Origin: Castellaniella sp035707805 | GTDB lineage: Bacteria; Pseudomonadota; Gammaproteobacteria; Burkholderiales; Burkholderiaceae_B | Reading direction: 5' to 3' | Assembly: GCA_035707805.1 (NCBI GenBank) | Contig: DASSTS010000031.1 | Location: 1-64,000 of the forward strand | Length of the DNA: 64,000 nt | Part shown: one piece after another, positions 44,627 through 53,694 of the stretch | Layout of the letters: each line of letters opens with the position of its first letter | How positions within the stretch are numbered: position 1 is the stretch's first letter | Notes under the pieces: generated by a model | The model's input: the letters and a program-made list of their open reading frames with translations, nothing else | Told to the model about the DNA's origin: nothing | Database searches by the model: none | Translations under genes and position numbers: made by a program

Positions 44627-47600
44627 GGTTCTTCGGCCTGTTCCTGCGCCGGCCCGTGGGCACCTCGCTGTTGTGCCTGGCGATGGTGCTGGCGGGGGTG
44701 CTGGCGCTGCGGTTCCTGCCGGTGGCGCCGCTGCCGCAGGTGGATTTCCCGATGATCTCGGTCTCGGCCTCGCTGCCGGGGGCCAGCCCCGAGACCATGG
44801 CCTCCAGCGTAGCCATGCCGCTGGAACAGTCGCTGGGGGCGATCGCGGGCGTGAGCAACATGAGTTCCCGCAGCAGCGAGGGGCAGACCGACATCTCGCT
44901 GATGTTCGAACTGGACCGCGACATCAACAGCGCGGCGCGCGACGTGCAGGCGGCCATCAACGCGGCGCGGCCGCTGCTGCCCTCGGGGATGCGCGGCAAT
45001 CCCGTCTATCGCAAGGTGAATTCCTCGTCTTCGCCCATCATGACGCTGGCGCTGACTTCCGAGACGGCCACGCGCGGAGAGCTGTACGACCTGGCCTCGA
45101 CCGTCCTCGCGCAGAAGCTCGCCCAGGTCAATGGGGTGGGACAGGTCACGGTGGGCGGCAGCTCGCTGCCCGCGGTCCGGGTGCTGCTGGATCCCCGAGC
45201 CCTGGAATCCATGGGCGTGCCCCTGGACCGGGTGCGCCAGACGCTGCAGGACGTCAATTCGCTGCGGCCGGGCGGCCTGGTCCAGCTGGACGACCGGCAG
45301 TGGCAGATCCGGGCCAATGCCCAGTTGCGCAAGGCGGCCGACTACGCGCCGCTGATCGTGGACTGGAAGGACGGGCGCCCGGTGCGGCTCAGCGACGTGG
45401 CGCAGGTCGAGGACTCGGTCGAGGACACCAACCAGGTGGGCTATTTCAACGACCGCTCGGCCGTCCTGCTGATCATCCGCCGCCAGACCGACGCCAACAT
45501 CATCGAGACGGTCGATGCCGTGCGGGCGCTGCTCCCGGCCTTCCAGGACCTGTTGCCCGCCTCGGTGCGCCTGACGATCGCCCAGGACCGCACGCCCAGC
45601 ATTCGGGCCTCGCTGCACGAGGCGGAGCTGACCCTGGTGCTGTCGGTGATCCTGGTGGTGGCGGTCGTGTTCGCCTTCCTGGGCAACTGGCGCGCGGCCC
45701 TGATCCCGGCCATCGCGGTGCCGGCCTCGCTGATCAGCACCTTCAGCCTGATGTGGTGGTTCGGCTTCAGCCTGAACAGCATTTCCCTGATGGCGCTGAT
45801 CGTCGCGACGGGCTTTGTCGTCGACGACGCCATTGTGGTCCTGGAGAACATCATGCGCCACATCGAACGCGGCATGCGGCCGGCCCGGGCGGCGCTGCGC
45901 GGCGTGGCCGAGGTCGGATTCACGGTGCTCGCCATGAGCGTGTCGCTGATCGCGGTGTTCATCCCCCTGTGGCTGGTGGGCGGCCTGGTGGGGCGGCTGT
46001 TCGAGGAATTCGCCGTCACCCTGTCGGCGGCGATCGCGGTGTCCCTGCTGATCTCCGTGACGCTGACGCCGGTGATGGCCTCGCGGCTGCTGCGGGCGCA
46101 GCAGGCCGACCGCCCGGCGCGCGGCAACCGCCTGGGCCGCCTGTCGCGGCGGCTGGGCGAGGCCGGCCTGTCGGCCTACCGGCGGTCGCTGCGCTGGGCC
46201 CTGGACCATTGCCGCATCGTGCTCCTGCTGCTGCTGGCGACCATCGGTCTGAACGTCTACCTGTACATCAGCGTGCCCAAGGGTTTCTTTCCCCAGCAGG
46301 ACACGGGCCAACTGATGGGATTCTTCCGCGTGGACACGGGGACCTCGTTCGAGGACACCCAGCAGCGCCTGGACGCCTTTCGCAAGATCCTGCTGGCCGA
46401 TCCGGCCGTGGATACCGTCACCGCCTACGCCGGCGGGCGCGGCGGCAGCAATTCCAGCTTCATCCAGATCCAGCTCAAGCCCCTGGATCAGCGCACGGCC
46501 AGCGCCGGGCAGGTCGTCGCGCGCCTGCGGTCCCGCTTCGAGCACACGCCCGGGGCGCGCATGTTCCTGGTGCCGCAGCAGGACATCTTCGTGGGGCATT
46601 CCTCGCGCGCGGGCTCGTATTCCTACGAGCTGATGGGCAGCGACCTGGTCCTGCTGAACCAGTGGCTGCCCAAGGTGCGGACGGCGCTGGCGGGCCTGCC
46701 CGAACTGGTCGACGTCGATGACGACGTCGAGGACAAGGGGCGGCGCCTGGAACTGGTGGTGGACCGGGATGCCGCCCGCCGGCTGGGGGTGCAGATGGCC
46801 GATCTGGCCGGGGTGCTGAACAACGCCTTCAGCCAGCGCCAGGTAGCCGTGCTGTACGGCACGCTGAACCAGTATCACGTCGTGATGGGCGTGCAGCCGC
46901 AGTACGCCCGGGACGTGCATTCCCTGCAGGCCCTGCAGGTCGTCAATGCGCAGGGCCAGCGCATTCCGCTGACTGCCTTCACCCGCATCGCCGAGGGCAC
47001 GGCGCCGCGCTCGGTCAATCACGAGGGCCTGTTGGCCGCGGATTCCATTTCCTTCGGCCTGGCGCCGGGGGTGTCGCTGGACCAGGCCCTGGCGGCGATC
47101 GACCGGGCGGTCGCGCGCATCAGCCTGCCGACCCAGGAGCTGCAGGGCGGCATGGACCAGAGTTCCAGCATGATGCGCGATGCCGTGGCCCAGCAGCCCT
47201 GGATGCTGATCGCCGCCCTGGTCGCCATGTACCTGGTGCTGGGCATGCTGTATGAAAGCACGCTGCACCCGATCACGATCCTGTCCACGCTGCCCTCGGC
47301 CGGCATCGGCGCCCTGCTGGCCCTGCGGATGGCGGGCATGGAATTCACGCTGATTGCGCTGATCGGCGTCTTCCTGCTGATCGGCATCGTCAAGAAAAAT
47401 GCCATCATGATGGTGGATTTCGCCCTGCAGGCGCAGCGCCGCGAGGGGCTGGACCCGCGCGAGGCCATTTACCGGGCCTGCCTCGCCCGCCTGCGTCCCA
47501 TCCTGATGACGACGGTGTCGGCCATGCTGGGCGCGCTGCCGCTGCTGCTGGCCACCGGGGCGGGGGTCGAGATGCGCCAGCCCCTGGGGCTGACCATCCT

Positions 47601-47727
47601 GGGCGGCCTGTTCGTCAGCCAGGTGCTGACGCTGTATACGACACCGGTGGTGTATCTCAGCCTGGATCGCCTGCGGGGCGCCCGCGGCGCCCGGGACCGT
47701 TTCCGTAAAGTGGTGCCACATGCCTGA
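44623..47727 (+). CDS. mdtC: RND efflux pump subunit, MdtC-like
   Basis: A 1034-residue paralogue of the preceding gene. It starts FFGLFLRRPVGTSLL, with LPVAPLPQVDFPMISV typical of MdtC. Asp-Asp relay residues are in TGFVVDDAIVVLENIMRH near 404-421 and the Lys in IGIVKKNAIMMVDFAL near 922-937, so proton coupling is intact in both subunits. The ATG at 44623 overlaps the mdtB stop by four bases. Its own stop overlaps the outer-membrane factor gene by eight bases, giving a tightly coupled four-gene operon. Confidence 0.95.
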   Translation: MRFFGLFLRRPVGTSLLCLAMVLAGVLALRFLPVAPLPQVDFPMISVSASLPGASPETMASSVAMPLEQSLGAIAGVSNMSSRSSEGQTDISLMFELDRDINSAARDVQAAINAARPLLPSGMRGNPVYRKVNSSSSPIMTLALTSETATRGELYDLASTVLAQKLAQVNGVGQVTVGGSSLPAVRVLLDPRALESMGVPLDRVRQTLQDVNSLRPGGLVQLDDRQWQIRANAQLRKAADYAPLIVDWKDGRPVRLSDVAQVEDSVEDTNQVGYFNDRSAVLLIIRRQTDANIIETVDAVRALLPAFQDLLPASVRLTIAQDRTPSIRASLHEAELTLVLSVILVVAVVFAFLGNWRAALIPAIAVPASLISTFSLMWWFGFSLNSISLMALIVATGFVVDDAIVVLENIMRHIERGMRPARAALRGVAEVGFTVLAMSVSLIAVFIPLWLVGGLVGRLFEEFAVTLSAAIAVSLLISVTLTPVMASRLLRAQQADRPARGNRLGRLSRRLGEAGLSAYRRSLRWALDHCRIVLLLLLATIGLNVYLYISVPKGFFPQQDTGQLMGFFRVDTGTSFEDTQQRLDAFRKILLADPAVDTVTAYAGGRGGSNSSFIQIQLKPLDQRTASAGQVVARLRSRFEHTPGARMFLVPQQDIFVGHSSRAGSYSYELMGSDLVLLNQWLPKVRTALAGLPELVDVDDDVEDKGRRLELVVDRDAARRLGVQMADLAGVLNNAFSQRQVAVLYGTLNQYHVVMGVQPQYARDVHSLQALQVVNAQGQRIPLTAFTRIAEGTAPRSVNHEGLLAADSISFGLAPGVSLDQALAAIDRAVARISLPTQELQGGMDQSSSMMRDAVAQQPWMLIAALVAMYLVLGMLYESTLHPITILSTLPSAGIGALLALRMAGMEFTLIALIGVFLLIGIVKKNAIMMVDFALQAQRREGLDPREAIYRACLARLRPILMTTVSAMLGALPLLLATGAGVEMRQPLGLTILGGLFVSQVLTLYTTPVVYLSLDRLRGARGARDRFRKVVPHA

Positions 47728-49258
47728 TTTCCTTCACGTTTCCTCTGCGGATCCGCTGGCCGGGCCGCCTGCCGGGCGGACGCCACGGCGGCGCGCGCGG
47801 GCCCGGTCTATGTGCCGGGGCGCCCTGGCGCTGGCCGCCTGCCTGGGCCTGGGCGCCTGCGCGGTCGGTCCCGACTACCGGCGCCCGGCGCAGGACGTGG
47901 GCGCGGCCTACGCCCATGCGCCGGCCGGGCAATGGCGCCCCGCGCAGCCCGCCGAGGCGGTGATCGCGTCCGACTGGTGGCGGCTGTTCGGCGACGCGGG
48001 GCTGGACGATCTGATGGACCGCATGCCGGCGGTCAATCCGGACGTCGCGCAGGCCGAGGCGCAGTACCGCCAGGCGCAGGCGGCGCTGGGCACGGCGCGC
48101 TCGGGCCTGTTTCCGTCGGTCGATCTCGCGGCCTCCGCGACGCGGGCGGGGCAGGGCGCCTCGGGCGCCGGCAATACGGCGTCCACGTATTCGCTGTCGG
48201 CCAGCGTCAGCTGGGAAGTCGACCTGTGGGGCCGGGTGCGGCGCGACGTCGAGGCGGCCAGCGCCGGCGTCCAGGCCAGCGCGGCCGACCTGTCGGCCAT
48301 GCGCCTGAGCCTGCGCTCGACCCTGGCCCAGACCTATTTCGCGGTGCGCGCCAGCCAGCGCCAGGATGCCTTGCTGTCCCGCACGCTCGACGAATATGAG
48401 CGGGCCCTGGAGATGACGCGCAACCGGTATGAGGCGGGGGTCGCCTCCTCGGCCGACGTGGCGGCCGCCTCGGCGCAGCTGGACCAGGCGCGAGTGCAGC
48501 GCATCCGGCTGGGATGGCAGCGCGAGCAGCAGATCCACGCCCTGGCGGTGCTGATGGGCCTGCCGCCGTCCGAGTTCCGCATGCCGCCGGGCGAGGGGCT
48601 GCCGGCGGCGCCGGCGGTGCCGGCCGGCGTGCCGTCGGCCCTGTTGCAGCATCGTCCCGACATCGCGGCCGCCGAGCGTCGCGCGGCGCAGGCCAATGCT
48701 CGGATCGGCGTGGCCCAGGCGGCCTGGTTCCCCGACCTGACGCTGAGCGCGCAGGGCGGCTATCGCGCCGGCGAGTTCGCCTCTTGGCTCATGGCGCCGG
48801 CGCGGTTCTGGACCTTGGGGCCCGCCCTGGCGCTGAGCGTGTTCGACGGCGGCGCCCGCAGCGCCGCGGTGGAGTCCGCCCGCGCAGCTTACGATGCCCA
48901 GGCGGCCCAGTACCGCAAGACCGTGCTCGATGCCCTGCGCGAGGTCGAGGATGCGCTGGTGCAGTCGCAGGCGCTGGCGCGCGAGCAGGAAGCCCAGGAC
49001 CGCGCCCTGGCGGCGTCGCGCGAATCGCTGCGGCAGGTGACGAACCAGTACCGCGCCGGCCTGGTGGACTATCTGAGCGTGGTGCAGGCGCAGGCCAGCG
49101 CGCTGAGCGCCGAGCAGAATGCGCTGGACCTGCGCTCGCAGCGCCTGGCCGCGACCGTGCAGCTGGCGGCGGCGCTGGGCGGCGGCTACGTCGAGCCGCA
49201 GGCTGGAGAGCCGGCGCCGGCCGCGCCGCCGCCGGCCGTCCCCGCGCCGCAGCCCTGA
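47720..49258 (+). CDS. Outer-membrane efflux lipoprotein, NodT/OprM family
   Basis: A 512-residue TolC-like channel. A long N-terminus leads to a lipobox in LGLGACAVGPDYRRP (Cys near residue 47), the NodT-family hallmark. Two OEP repeats follow: WWRLFGDAGLDDLM and NPDVAQAEAQYRQAQAALG, then the matching second half with SVFDGGARSAAVESARAAYDAQAAQYRKTVLDALREVEDAL (pieces near 372-415). It should complete an MdtABC-type tripartite pump. The start may be later than 47720, for example the ATG at about 47810, since the first 30 residues are unusual ahead of a signal peptide. The C-terminus is Pro/Ala-rich. Confidence 0.9.
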   Translation: MPDFLHVSSADPLAGPPAGRTPRRRARARSMCRGALALAACLGLGACAVGPDYRRPAQDVGAAYAHAPAGQWRPAQPAEAVIASDWWRLFGDAGLDDLMDRMPAVNPDVAQAEAQYRQAQAALGTARSGLFPSVDLAASATRAGQGASGAGNTASTYSLSASVSWEVDLWGRVRRDVEAASAGVQASAADLSAMRLSLRSTLAQTYFAVRASQRQDALLSRTLDEYERALEMTRNRYEAGVASSADVAAASAQLDQARVQRIRLGWQREQQIHALAVLMGLPPSEFRMPPGEGLPAAPAVPAGVPSALLQHRPDIAAAERRAAQANARIGVAQAAWFPDLTLSAQGGYRAGEFASWLMAPARFWTLGPALALSVFDGGARSAAVESARAAYDAQAAQYRKTVLDALREVEDALVQSQALAREQEAQDRALAASRESLRQVTNQYRAGLVDYLSVVQAQASALSAEQNALDLRSQRLAATVQLAAALGGGYVEPQAGEPAPAAPPPAVPAPQP

Positions 49259-49271
49259 GCGCCGCGGCGGT

Positions 49272-50270
49272 TCATTCCTCGCTCAGGCCGCCGCGGATCG
49301 CGGCGATGCCGTGCGCACCGTGGCGGCGGGCGGTTTCCAGCGTGTCCAGCGACTGGCCGCCGACCGCCAGGACCGGCCGGCCGGCGGCAGCCGCCAGCTC
49401 GCGGAACCGGTCCCATCCCAGCGCCGGCTCGTCCGGATGGCTGTCGGTCGGCAGGACGTGGCCCAGCACCACGAAATCGGCCTGCAGCTGGCGGGCGCAT
49501 TCGATGTCGGGGGCATTGTGGGCGGATACGCCCAGCCAGCCCGGCGGCCGGGTGTCCTGCTGCAGGATCCGGGCGGCGTCCGCCGCGCGCAACTGGACCC
49601 CATCGGCCTGGGACCACCAGGGCTGCGGGTGGCGGCTGTTGATCAGGCAGCGCGCGCCGTGCTGGCGGCACAGCGCCAGCGTCGCCTCGAAGGCCTCGTG
49701 CAGGCTGGATTCGTCGCCCGGCCAGCCGGGCTCTCGGAACTGCACCATCCGCAGGCCATAGAGCAGTTCCTGGCGCAGTCCGGCCAGCCAGTCGGCCAGC
49801 CGGTCGGGGCTGCCGATGCGGCTGATGCGATAGCGGGTGGGCAGGCGCAGCCAGCGCAGCGGCGGCGCGGCGGCCGGCAGCAGCGATCCGCCGCCGGGTG
49901 CGACCGGGTGCTCGGATTCATCCAGGCGGATGTCCCAGGGATCCACCCAGTCCAGTGCCTGGTTCTCCCGCCCGTGGGGCTCGCCATCCCAGGCCGTGAC
50001 CTGGCAGAACGCCAGCTCGACGATGGATTTCGGGTATTCGTGCACGTACACCACCCAGGGGTAGACGCGGGTGGCCTGGATGCCGAGTTCCTCGTCGAGC
50101 TCGCGCACCAGCGCCTGCTCGACGGATTCGCCCGCCTCGATCTTGCCGCCGGGGAATTCCCACCAGCCCGGCCAGGCCTTGCCGTCGGGGCGCTGGCCCA
50201 GCAGCAGCCGGCCGCGCGCATCCAGGATCAGGCCGGCGGCAACACGCACATAGGGTTTGGTATCGGTCAT
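49272..50270 (-). CDS. Nudix hydrolase fused to a thiamine-phosphate-synthase-like domain
   Basis: A 332-residue fusion. Residues 5-135 form a MutT-type Nudix domain with the Nudix box GGKIEAGESVEQALVREL (41-58) continuing DEELGI, predicted to clean up 8-oxo-dGTP. Residues 145-330 form a TIM barrel resembling thiamine-phosphate synthase (ThiE/TenI): YRISRIGSP, MVQFREPGW, LGVSAHNAPDIECA and VLAVGGQSLDTL. Similar fusions occur next to the DUF815 ATPase gene in beta-proteobacteria. The role of the second domain is unproven, but thiD and thiG elsewhere in the window make a thiamine link plausible. Confidence 0.9.
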   Translation of the reverse strand: MTDTKPYVRVAAGLILDARGRLLLGQRPDGKAWPGWWEFPGGKIEAGESVEQALVRELDEELGIQATRVYPWVVYVHEYPKSIVELAFCQVTAWDGEPHGRENQALDWVDPWDIRLDESEHPVAPGGGSLLPAAAPPLRWLRLPTRYRISRIGSPDRLADWLAGLRQELLYGLRMVQFREPGWPGDESSLHEAFEATLALCRQHGARCLINSRHPQPWWSQADGVQLRAADAARILQQDTRPPGWLGVSAHNAPDIECARQLQADFVVLGHVLPTDSHPDEPALGWDRFRELAAAAGRPVLAVGGQSLDTLETARRHGAHGIAAIRGGLSEE

Positions 50271-50284
50271 GGCAGAGTCGCAGG

Positions 50285-51151
50285 CTAGATGTGGCGGGCC
50301 GCCCAGTCGCGGGCGAACTGGCGGGCCACCCGGCCGGAGCGCGAGCCGCGCTCGAGGGCCCATTGCAGCGCCTCGGGGCGCGATGCGTCGATCTGGTCCG
50401 GGGCGCAGCCGTGGAACGCCAACCAGTGCGCGACGATGTCCAGGTAGTCGCCCTGCGCGAAGGGGTAGAACGACAGCCACAGGCCAAAGCGCTCGGACAG
50501 CGAGATTTTTTCCTCGACGGTCTCGCCGGGGTGGATCTCGCCGTCGGCCTGGTGCTGGGCCTCGAGGTTCTCGTGCATGTATTCCGGCATCAGGTGGCGC
50601 CGGTTGGAGGTGGCGTAGATCAGCAGGTTGTCGCCGGGCGAGGCCACCGAGCCGTCCAGGGCGGATTTCAGCGCCTTGTAGCCGGCCTCGCCTTCCTCGA
50701 AGGACAGGTCGTCGCAAAAGACGATGTAGCGTTCCGCTCGCCCCGAGATGAGCTCGATGATCTGGCCCAGGTCGCCGAGGTCGGACTTGTCGATCTCGAT
50801 CAGCCGCAGGCCCTGGCCGGCATAGGCGTCCAGCAGGGCGCGCACCAGCGAGCTCTTGCCGGTGCCCCGCGCGCCGGTCATCAGCACGTTGTTGGCCGGC
50901 TTGCCCCGCAGGAAGGCCACCGTGTTGCGTTCCAGCACGGTCTTCTGGCGATCGACGTGGCGCAGGTCGTCCAGGTGGATGGGGGCGATCCGGTGCACCG
51001 CATCCAGCCAGCCGCGCGCGCCCCGGCGCCGCCAGCGGTAGGCGTGCGCGTTCCAGTCGATGGCGGGCGGGGCGGGCGGCAGCCAGGCCTCGATCTGGGC
51101 AAGCACGCCCATCGCGCGGTCCATGAGCGCCTGCAGTTGAGGGTCGGCCAC
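50285..51151 (-). CDS. DUF815 AAA-type ATPase
   Basis: A 288-residue ATP-binding protein. Walker A GARGTGKSSLVRALLDAY is near residues 90-107, Walker B IVFCDDLSFEEG near 138-149, and the sensor-like LIYATSNRRHLMPEYM near 175-190; together with RFGLWLSFYPFAQGDYL these match DUF815. The function is unknown. The GTG at 51151 is chosen because AGGAGAA lies just upstream and no in-frame ATG fits. It lies 14 bp upstream of the Nudix/TPS gene (same strand) and is divergent from ispB. Confidence 0.9.
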   Translation of the reverse strand: MADPQLQALMDRAMGVLAQIEAWLPPAPPAIDWNAHAYRWRRRGARGWLDAVHRIAPIHLDDLRHVDRQKTVLERNTVAFLRGKPANNVLMTGARGTGKSSLVRALLDAYAGQGLRLIEIDKSDLGDLGQIIELISGRAERYIVFCDDLSFEEGEAGYKALKSALDGSVASPGDNLLIYATSNRRHLMPEYMHENLEAQHQADGEIHPGETVEEKISLSERFGLWLSFYPFAQGDYLDIVAHWLAFHGCAPDQIDASRPEALQWALERGSRSGRVARQFARDWAARHI

Positions 51152-51238
51152 TGGGTTCTCCTGATGATGATCCGGAAAGTATAATCTGGGTCTTTGCGGC
51201 CGCGTCCGGCGCCGCGCCCACCAGCATCCGGGTCCGCC

Positions 51239-52204
51239 TTGAATTTCTCCGAACTGTTCGCCCCCATTGTGTCCGACATGCAGGCGGTCGATGCCGTCAT
51301 TCGCGCCCGTCTGGATTCCGAAGTCGTCCTGATCCGCACGATCGGCGATTACATCGTCGGCGCGGGGGGCAAGCGCATGCGCCCGGCTATGGTGCTGCTG
51401 GTGGCCGGCGCCCTGGGCTACCGGGGGGACAACCACCATCGCCTGGCCGCGGTGGTGGAATTCATCCACACGGCCACGCTGCTGCACGACGACGTGGTCG
51501 ACGAGTCCGACATGCGGCGCGGCCGGGAGACCGCCAACGCGGTGTTCGGCAATGCCGCCAGCGTGCTGGTGGGCGACTACCTGTATTCGCGGTCCTTCGA
51601 GATGATGGTGGAATCGGACTCGATGGCCGCCATGGCCGTCCTGTCGGCGGCCACGACCATCATTGCCGAGGGCGAGGTCCTGCAGCTGCTCAACGTCCAC
51701 GATCCCGACGTCTCGCTGGACCGCTACCTGCAGGTGGTGCGCTACAAAACCGCCAAGCTCTTCGAGGCCGCCGCCCAGGTGGGCGCCATCATCTCGGGCG
51801 CGACGCCCGGGCAGGAATCCTCGGCCGCCGCCTACGGCCGCCACATCGGCACCGCTTTCCAGCTGATCGACGACGTGCTGGACTACAGCGGCGACGTGCA
51901 GGCGCTGGGGAAAAACGTGGGCGACGACCTGCGCGAGGGCAAGCCCACGCTGCCGCTGATCCGCGTGCTGGAGACCGGCACCGCCGAACAGCGCGGCCTG
52001 ATCCGCCGGGCGATCGAGACCGGCGATGCCGATTTCGAGGCCGTGGCGCGGGCCATCCACGCCACCGACGCGCTGGACTACACGCGCGAGGCCGCCCGCC
52101 GCGAGGCCGACCTGGCCCGCGAGGCCCTGTCCGCCTTCCCGGATTCCGTTTATCGGGAAACTCTGCTAAAATTCTGTGCTTTCGCGGTCGAGCGCGACCG
52201 TTGA
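51239..52204 (+). CDS. ispB: Octaprenyl diphosphate synthase
   Basis: A 321-residue trans-prenyltransferase that makes the ubiquinone side chain. The first Asp-rich motif is LLHDDVVDESDMRRG near residues 81-95 and the second LIDDVLDYSGD near 208-218. GGKRMRPAMVLL near 42-53 binds isopentenyl diphosphate. TTG at 51239 fits the family start (NFSELFAPIVSDM), and the bases around it, GTCCGCCTTGAA, are identical to those at panC. An in-frame ATG 45 bases upstream is an alternative. The gene ends about 60 bp before tRNA-Pro. Confidence 0.93.
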   Translation: MNFSELFAPIVSDMQAVDAVIRARLDSEVVLIRTIGDYIVGAGGKRMRPAMVLLVAGALGYRGDNHHRLAAVVEFIHTATLLHDDVVDESDMRRGRETANAVFGNAASVLVGDYLYSRSFEMMVESDSMAAMAVLSAATTIIAEGEVLQLLNVHDPDVSLDRYLQVVRYKTAKLFEAAAQVGAIISGATPGQESSAAAYGRHIGTAFQLIDDVLDYSGDVQALGKNVGDDLREGKPTLPLIRVLETGTAEQRGLIRRAIETGDADFEAVARAIHATDALDYTREAARREADLAREALSAFPDSVYRETLLKFCAFAVERDR

Positions 52205-52261
52205 AATCTTCCCGTGGCGGGCCTGGCCGTTTGGCTTTCCGGCTTGCCTATGCAGCACCGT

Positions 52262-52338
52262 CGGGGTGTAGCTCAGCCTGGTAGAGTACTACGTTCGGGA
52301 CGTAGGAGTCGCATGTTCGAATCATGTCACCCCGACCA
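52262..52338 (+). tRNA. tRNA-Pro (anticodon CGG)
   Basis: A 77-base cloverleaf including an encoded CCA end. Acceptor stem CGGGGTG pairs with CACCCCG. D-arm GCTC...GAGT has one G-T pair. Anticodon stem CTACG/CGTAG encloses the loop TTCGGGA with anticodon CGG. T-arm GCATG/CATGT carries the TTCGAAT loop. All stems and invariant positions fit tRNA-Pro. Confidence 0.97.
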
Positions 52339-52348
52339 TCACGCCATC

Positions 52349-52377
52349 AAAAACGCACGACATCGTCGTGCGTTTTT
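52349..52377. terminator. Strong bidirectional terminator after tRNA-Pro
   Basis: A 13-pair perfect stem from AAAAACGCACGAC and its complement with a three-base loop ATC; the T5 end of the stem is followed by GTT. The A-run on the left side serves leftward transcription from the PQQ-type dehydrogenase gene, which stops about 35 bp away, so the structure can end both transcripts. Confidence 0.88.
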
Positions 52378-52412
52378 GTTTGTGCGCCCGGCCCGGGTGT
52401 CCCTGCCGCCCG

Positions 52413-53579
52413 TCACCGCGGCGTCAGCCGCAGCAGGCCAGCGCCCGACCCGTCCTCGATCAGCCAGACCGCGCCATCGGGGCCCACCGCCACGTCGCGG
52501 ATGCGTCGGCCCAGCGTCCACCGGTCGGTCTGGCGGGCGCTACCGTCCTCGCCGAATTCGATCCGCACCAGGCCTTCGGCCCTGAGGCCGCCGATCAGCG
52601 CCGATCCCCGCCATGCCGGAAATTGCGATCCTTGATAGAAGACCAGCCCGGCGGGCGCGATCACCGGGTTCCAGTACAGGCGCGGCGCCTCGAAATCGGG
52701 GCGGGTGCTGTGCCGGGGGATCGGCGCGCCGCTGTACTGGTCGCCGTTGGACACCAGCGGCCAGCCGTAGTTCTTGCCGGGCAGGATCCGGTTCAATTCA
52801 TCGCCGCCGCGCGGACCCATCTCGTGTTCCCACAGCCGGCCGTCGGGGGCGAAGGCCAGCCCGTAGGGGTTGCGGTGGCCCGTCGCCCAGGTCAGTGCGC
52901 GGACGCCCGCCTGCCCCGCCATGGGATTGTCGTCCGGGGCCGATCCGTCCCGGTTCAGGCGCAGGATCTTGCCGCGGGCGGCATCGGGGTCCTGGGCCGT
53001 GTCGGGTTCCATCCGGTCGCCGACCGCCAGGAAGATCCGCTGGCCGTCGGGCGAAAAGGCGATGATGCCGCCGGGCTGGCCGCCGCGGCCGGCGGGCTGC
53101 TGCCGCCACAGGGTCTGCAGGTCCCGCAGGCGCGCCGCGCCGGCGGATTCGTCCAGCCGGGCGCGGGCCAGCACCAGCGCGCCGCCCCCCGACTCGGGGG
53201 CGACGAAGGTGAAATACAGGCTGCGGTCCTGCGGGAAATCCGGCGAGGGCGCGACGTCCAGCAGGCCGTTCTGGCCCCGGTGGTAGACGGGCGGGATGCC
53301 AGAGACGGGAGTCTTGGCCCCGGCTTGCGAGGCCAGGAACAGGCGGCCCGCCTTTTCGGTGACCAGCAGGCGGCCGTCTGGCAGGAAGGCGATGGCCCAG
53401 GGGCCATCGAATGCCGCGACGCGCCGGACGGCGAAGGGCGCCCCGGGGTCCGGCGCGATGCCGCCCGCGTTGCCGGCTGCGGGGTCAGGCGGGTTGCCGG
53501 ACGCGGCCTGGACGCCGGGCGCCGCGAGGCACAGCAGCGTGGCCAGCGCCAGCGCGGCCGGGAGAGCGGATCGGTTCAT
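52413..53579 (-). CDS. Secreted PQQ-dependent sugar dehydrogenase (GSDH family)
   Basis: A 388-residue six-bladed propeller enzyme of the soluble glucose/sorbosone dehydrogenase family, exported by a Sec signal peptide (about residues 1-25). Conserved features: FDGPWAIAFLPDGRLLVTEKAGRL near 57-80 with Trp-Ala-Ile and the Glu-Lys pair, QNGLLDVAPSPDF near 103-115 with the catalytic-type region, TGHRNPYGLAF near 234-244, and HEMGPRGGDELN near 251-262. Substrate is unknown (aldose sugars likely). A Pro/Gly-rich linker follows the signal peptide. PQQ synthesis genes are not in the window. Confidence 0.9.
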   Translation of the reverse strand: MNRSALPAALALATLLCLAAPGVQAASGNPPDPAAGNAGGIAPDPGAPFAVRRVAAFDGPWAIAFLPDGRLLVTEKAGRLFLASQAGAKTPVSGIPPVYHRGQNGLLDVAPSPDFPQDRSLYFTFVAPESGGGALVLARARLDESAGAARLRDLQTLWRQQPAGRGGQPGGIIAFSPDGQRIFLAVGDRMEPDTAQDPDAARGKILRLNRDGSAPDDNPMAGQAGVRALTWATGHRNPYGLAFAPDGRLWEHEMGPRGGDELNRILPGKNYGWPLVSNGDQYSGAPIPRHSTRPDFEAPRLYWNPVIAPAGLVFYQGSQFPAWRGSALIGGLRAEGLVRIEFGEDGSARQTDRWTLGRRIRDVAVGPDGAVWLIEDGSGAGLLRLTPR

Positions 53580-53694
53580 GGTTCGCCTCCATTCACGGGA
53601 CATGGCACCACTATACTGACTGAGCACTGCTGCCAGGGCGACACTTCCAAGTTCACCGGATCCCCCGATTTCTCCCGATAACCAGGACATTCCC

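Noticed and set aside
41300..47721. Two open frames over 1000 codons each on the minus strand across the RND genes
   Set aside because: Both are shadows of mdtB and mdtC, with Gln/His/Arg-rich low-complexity translations.
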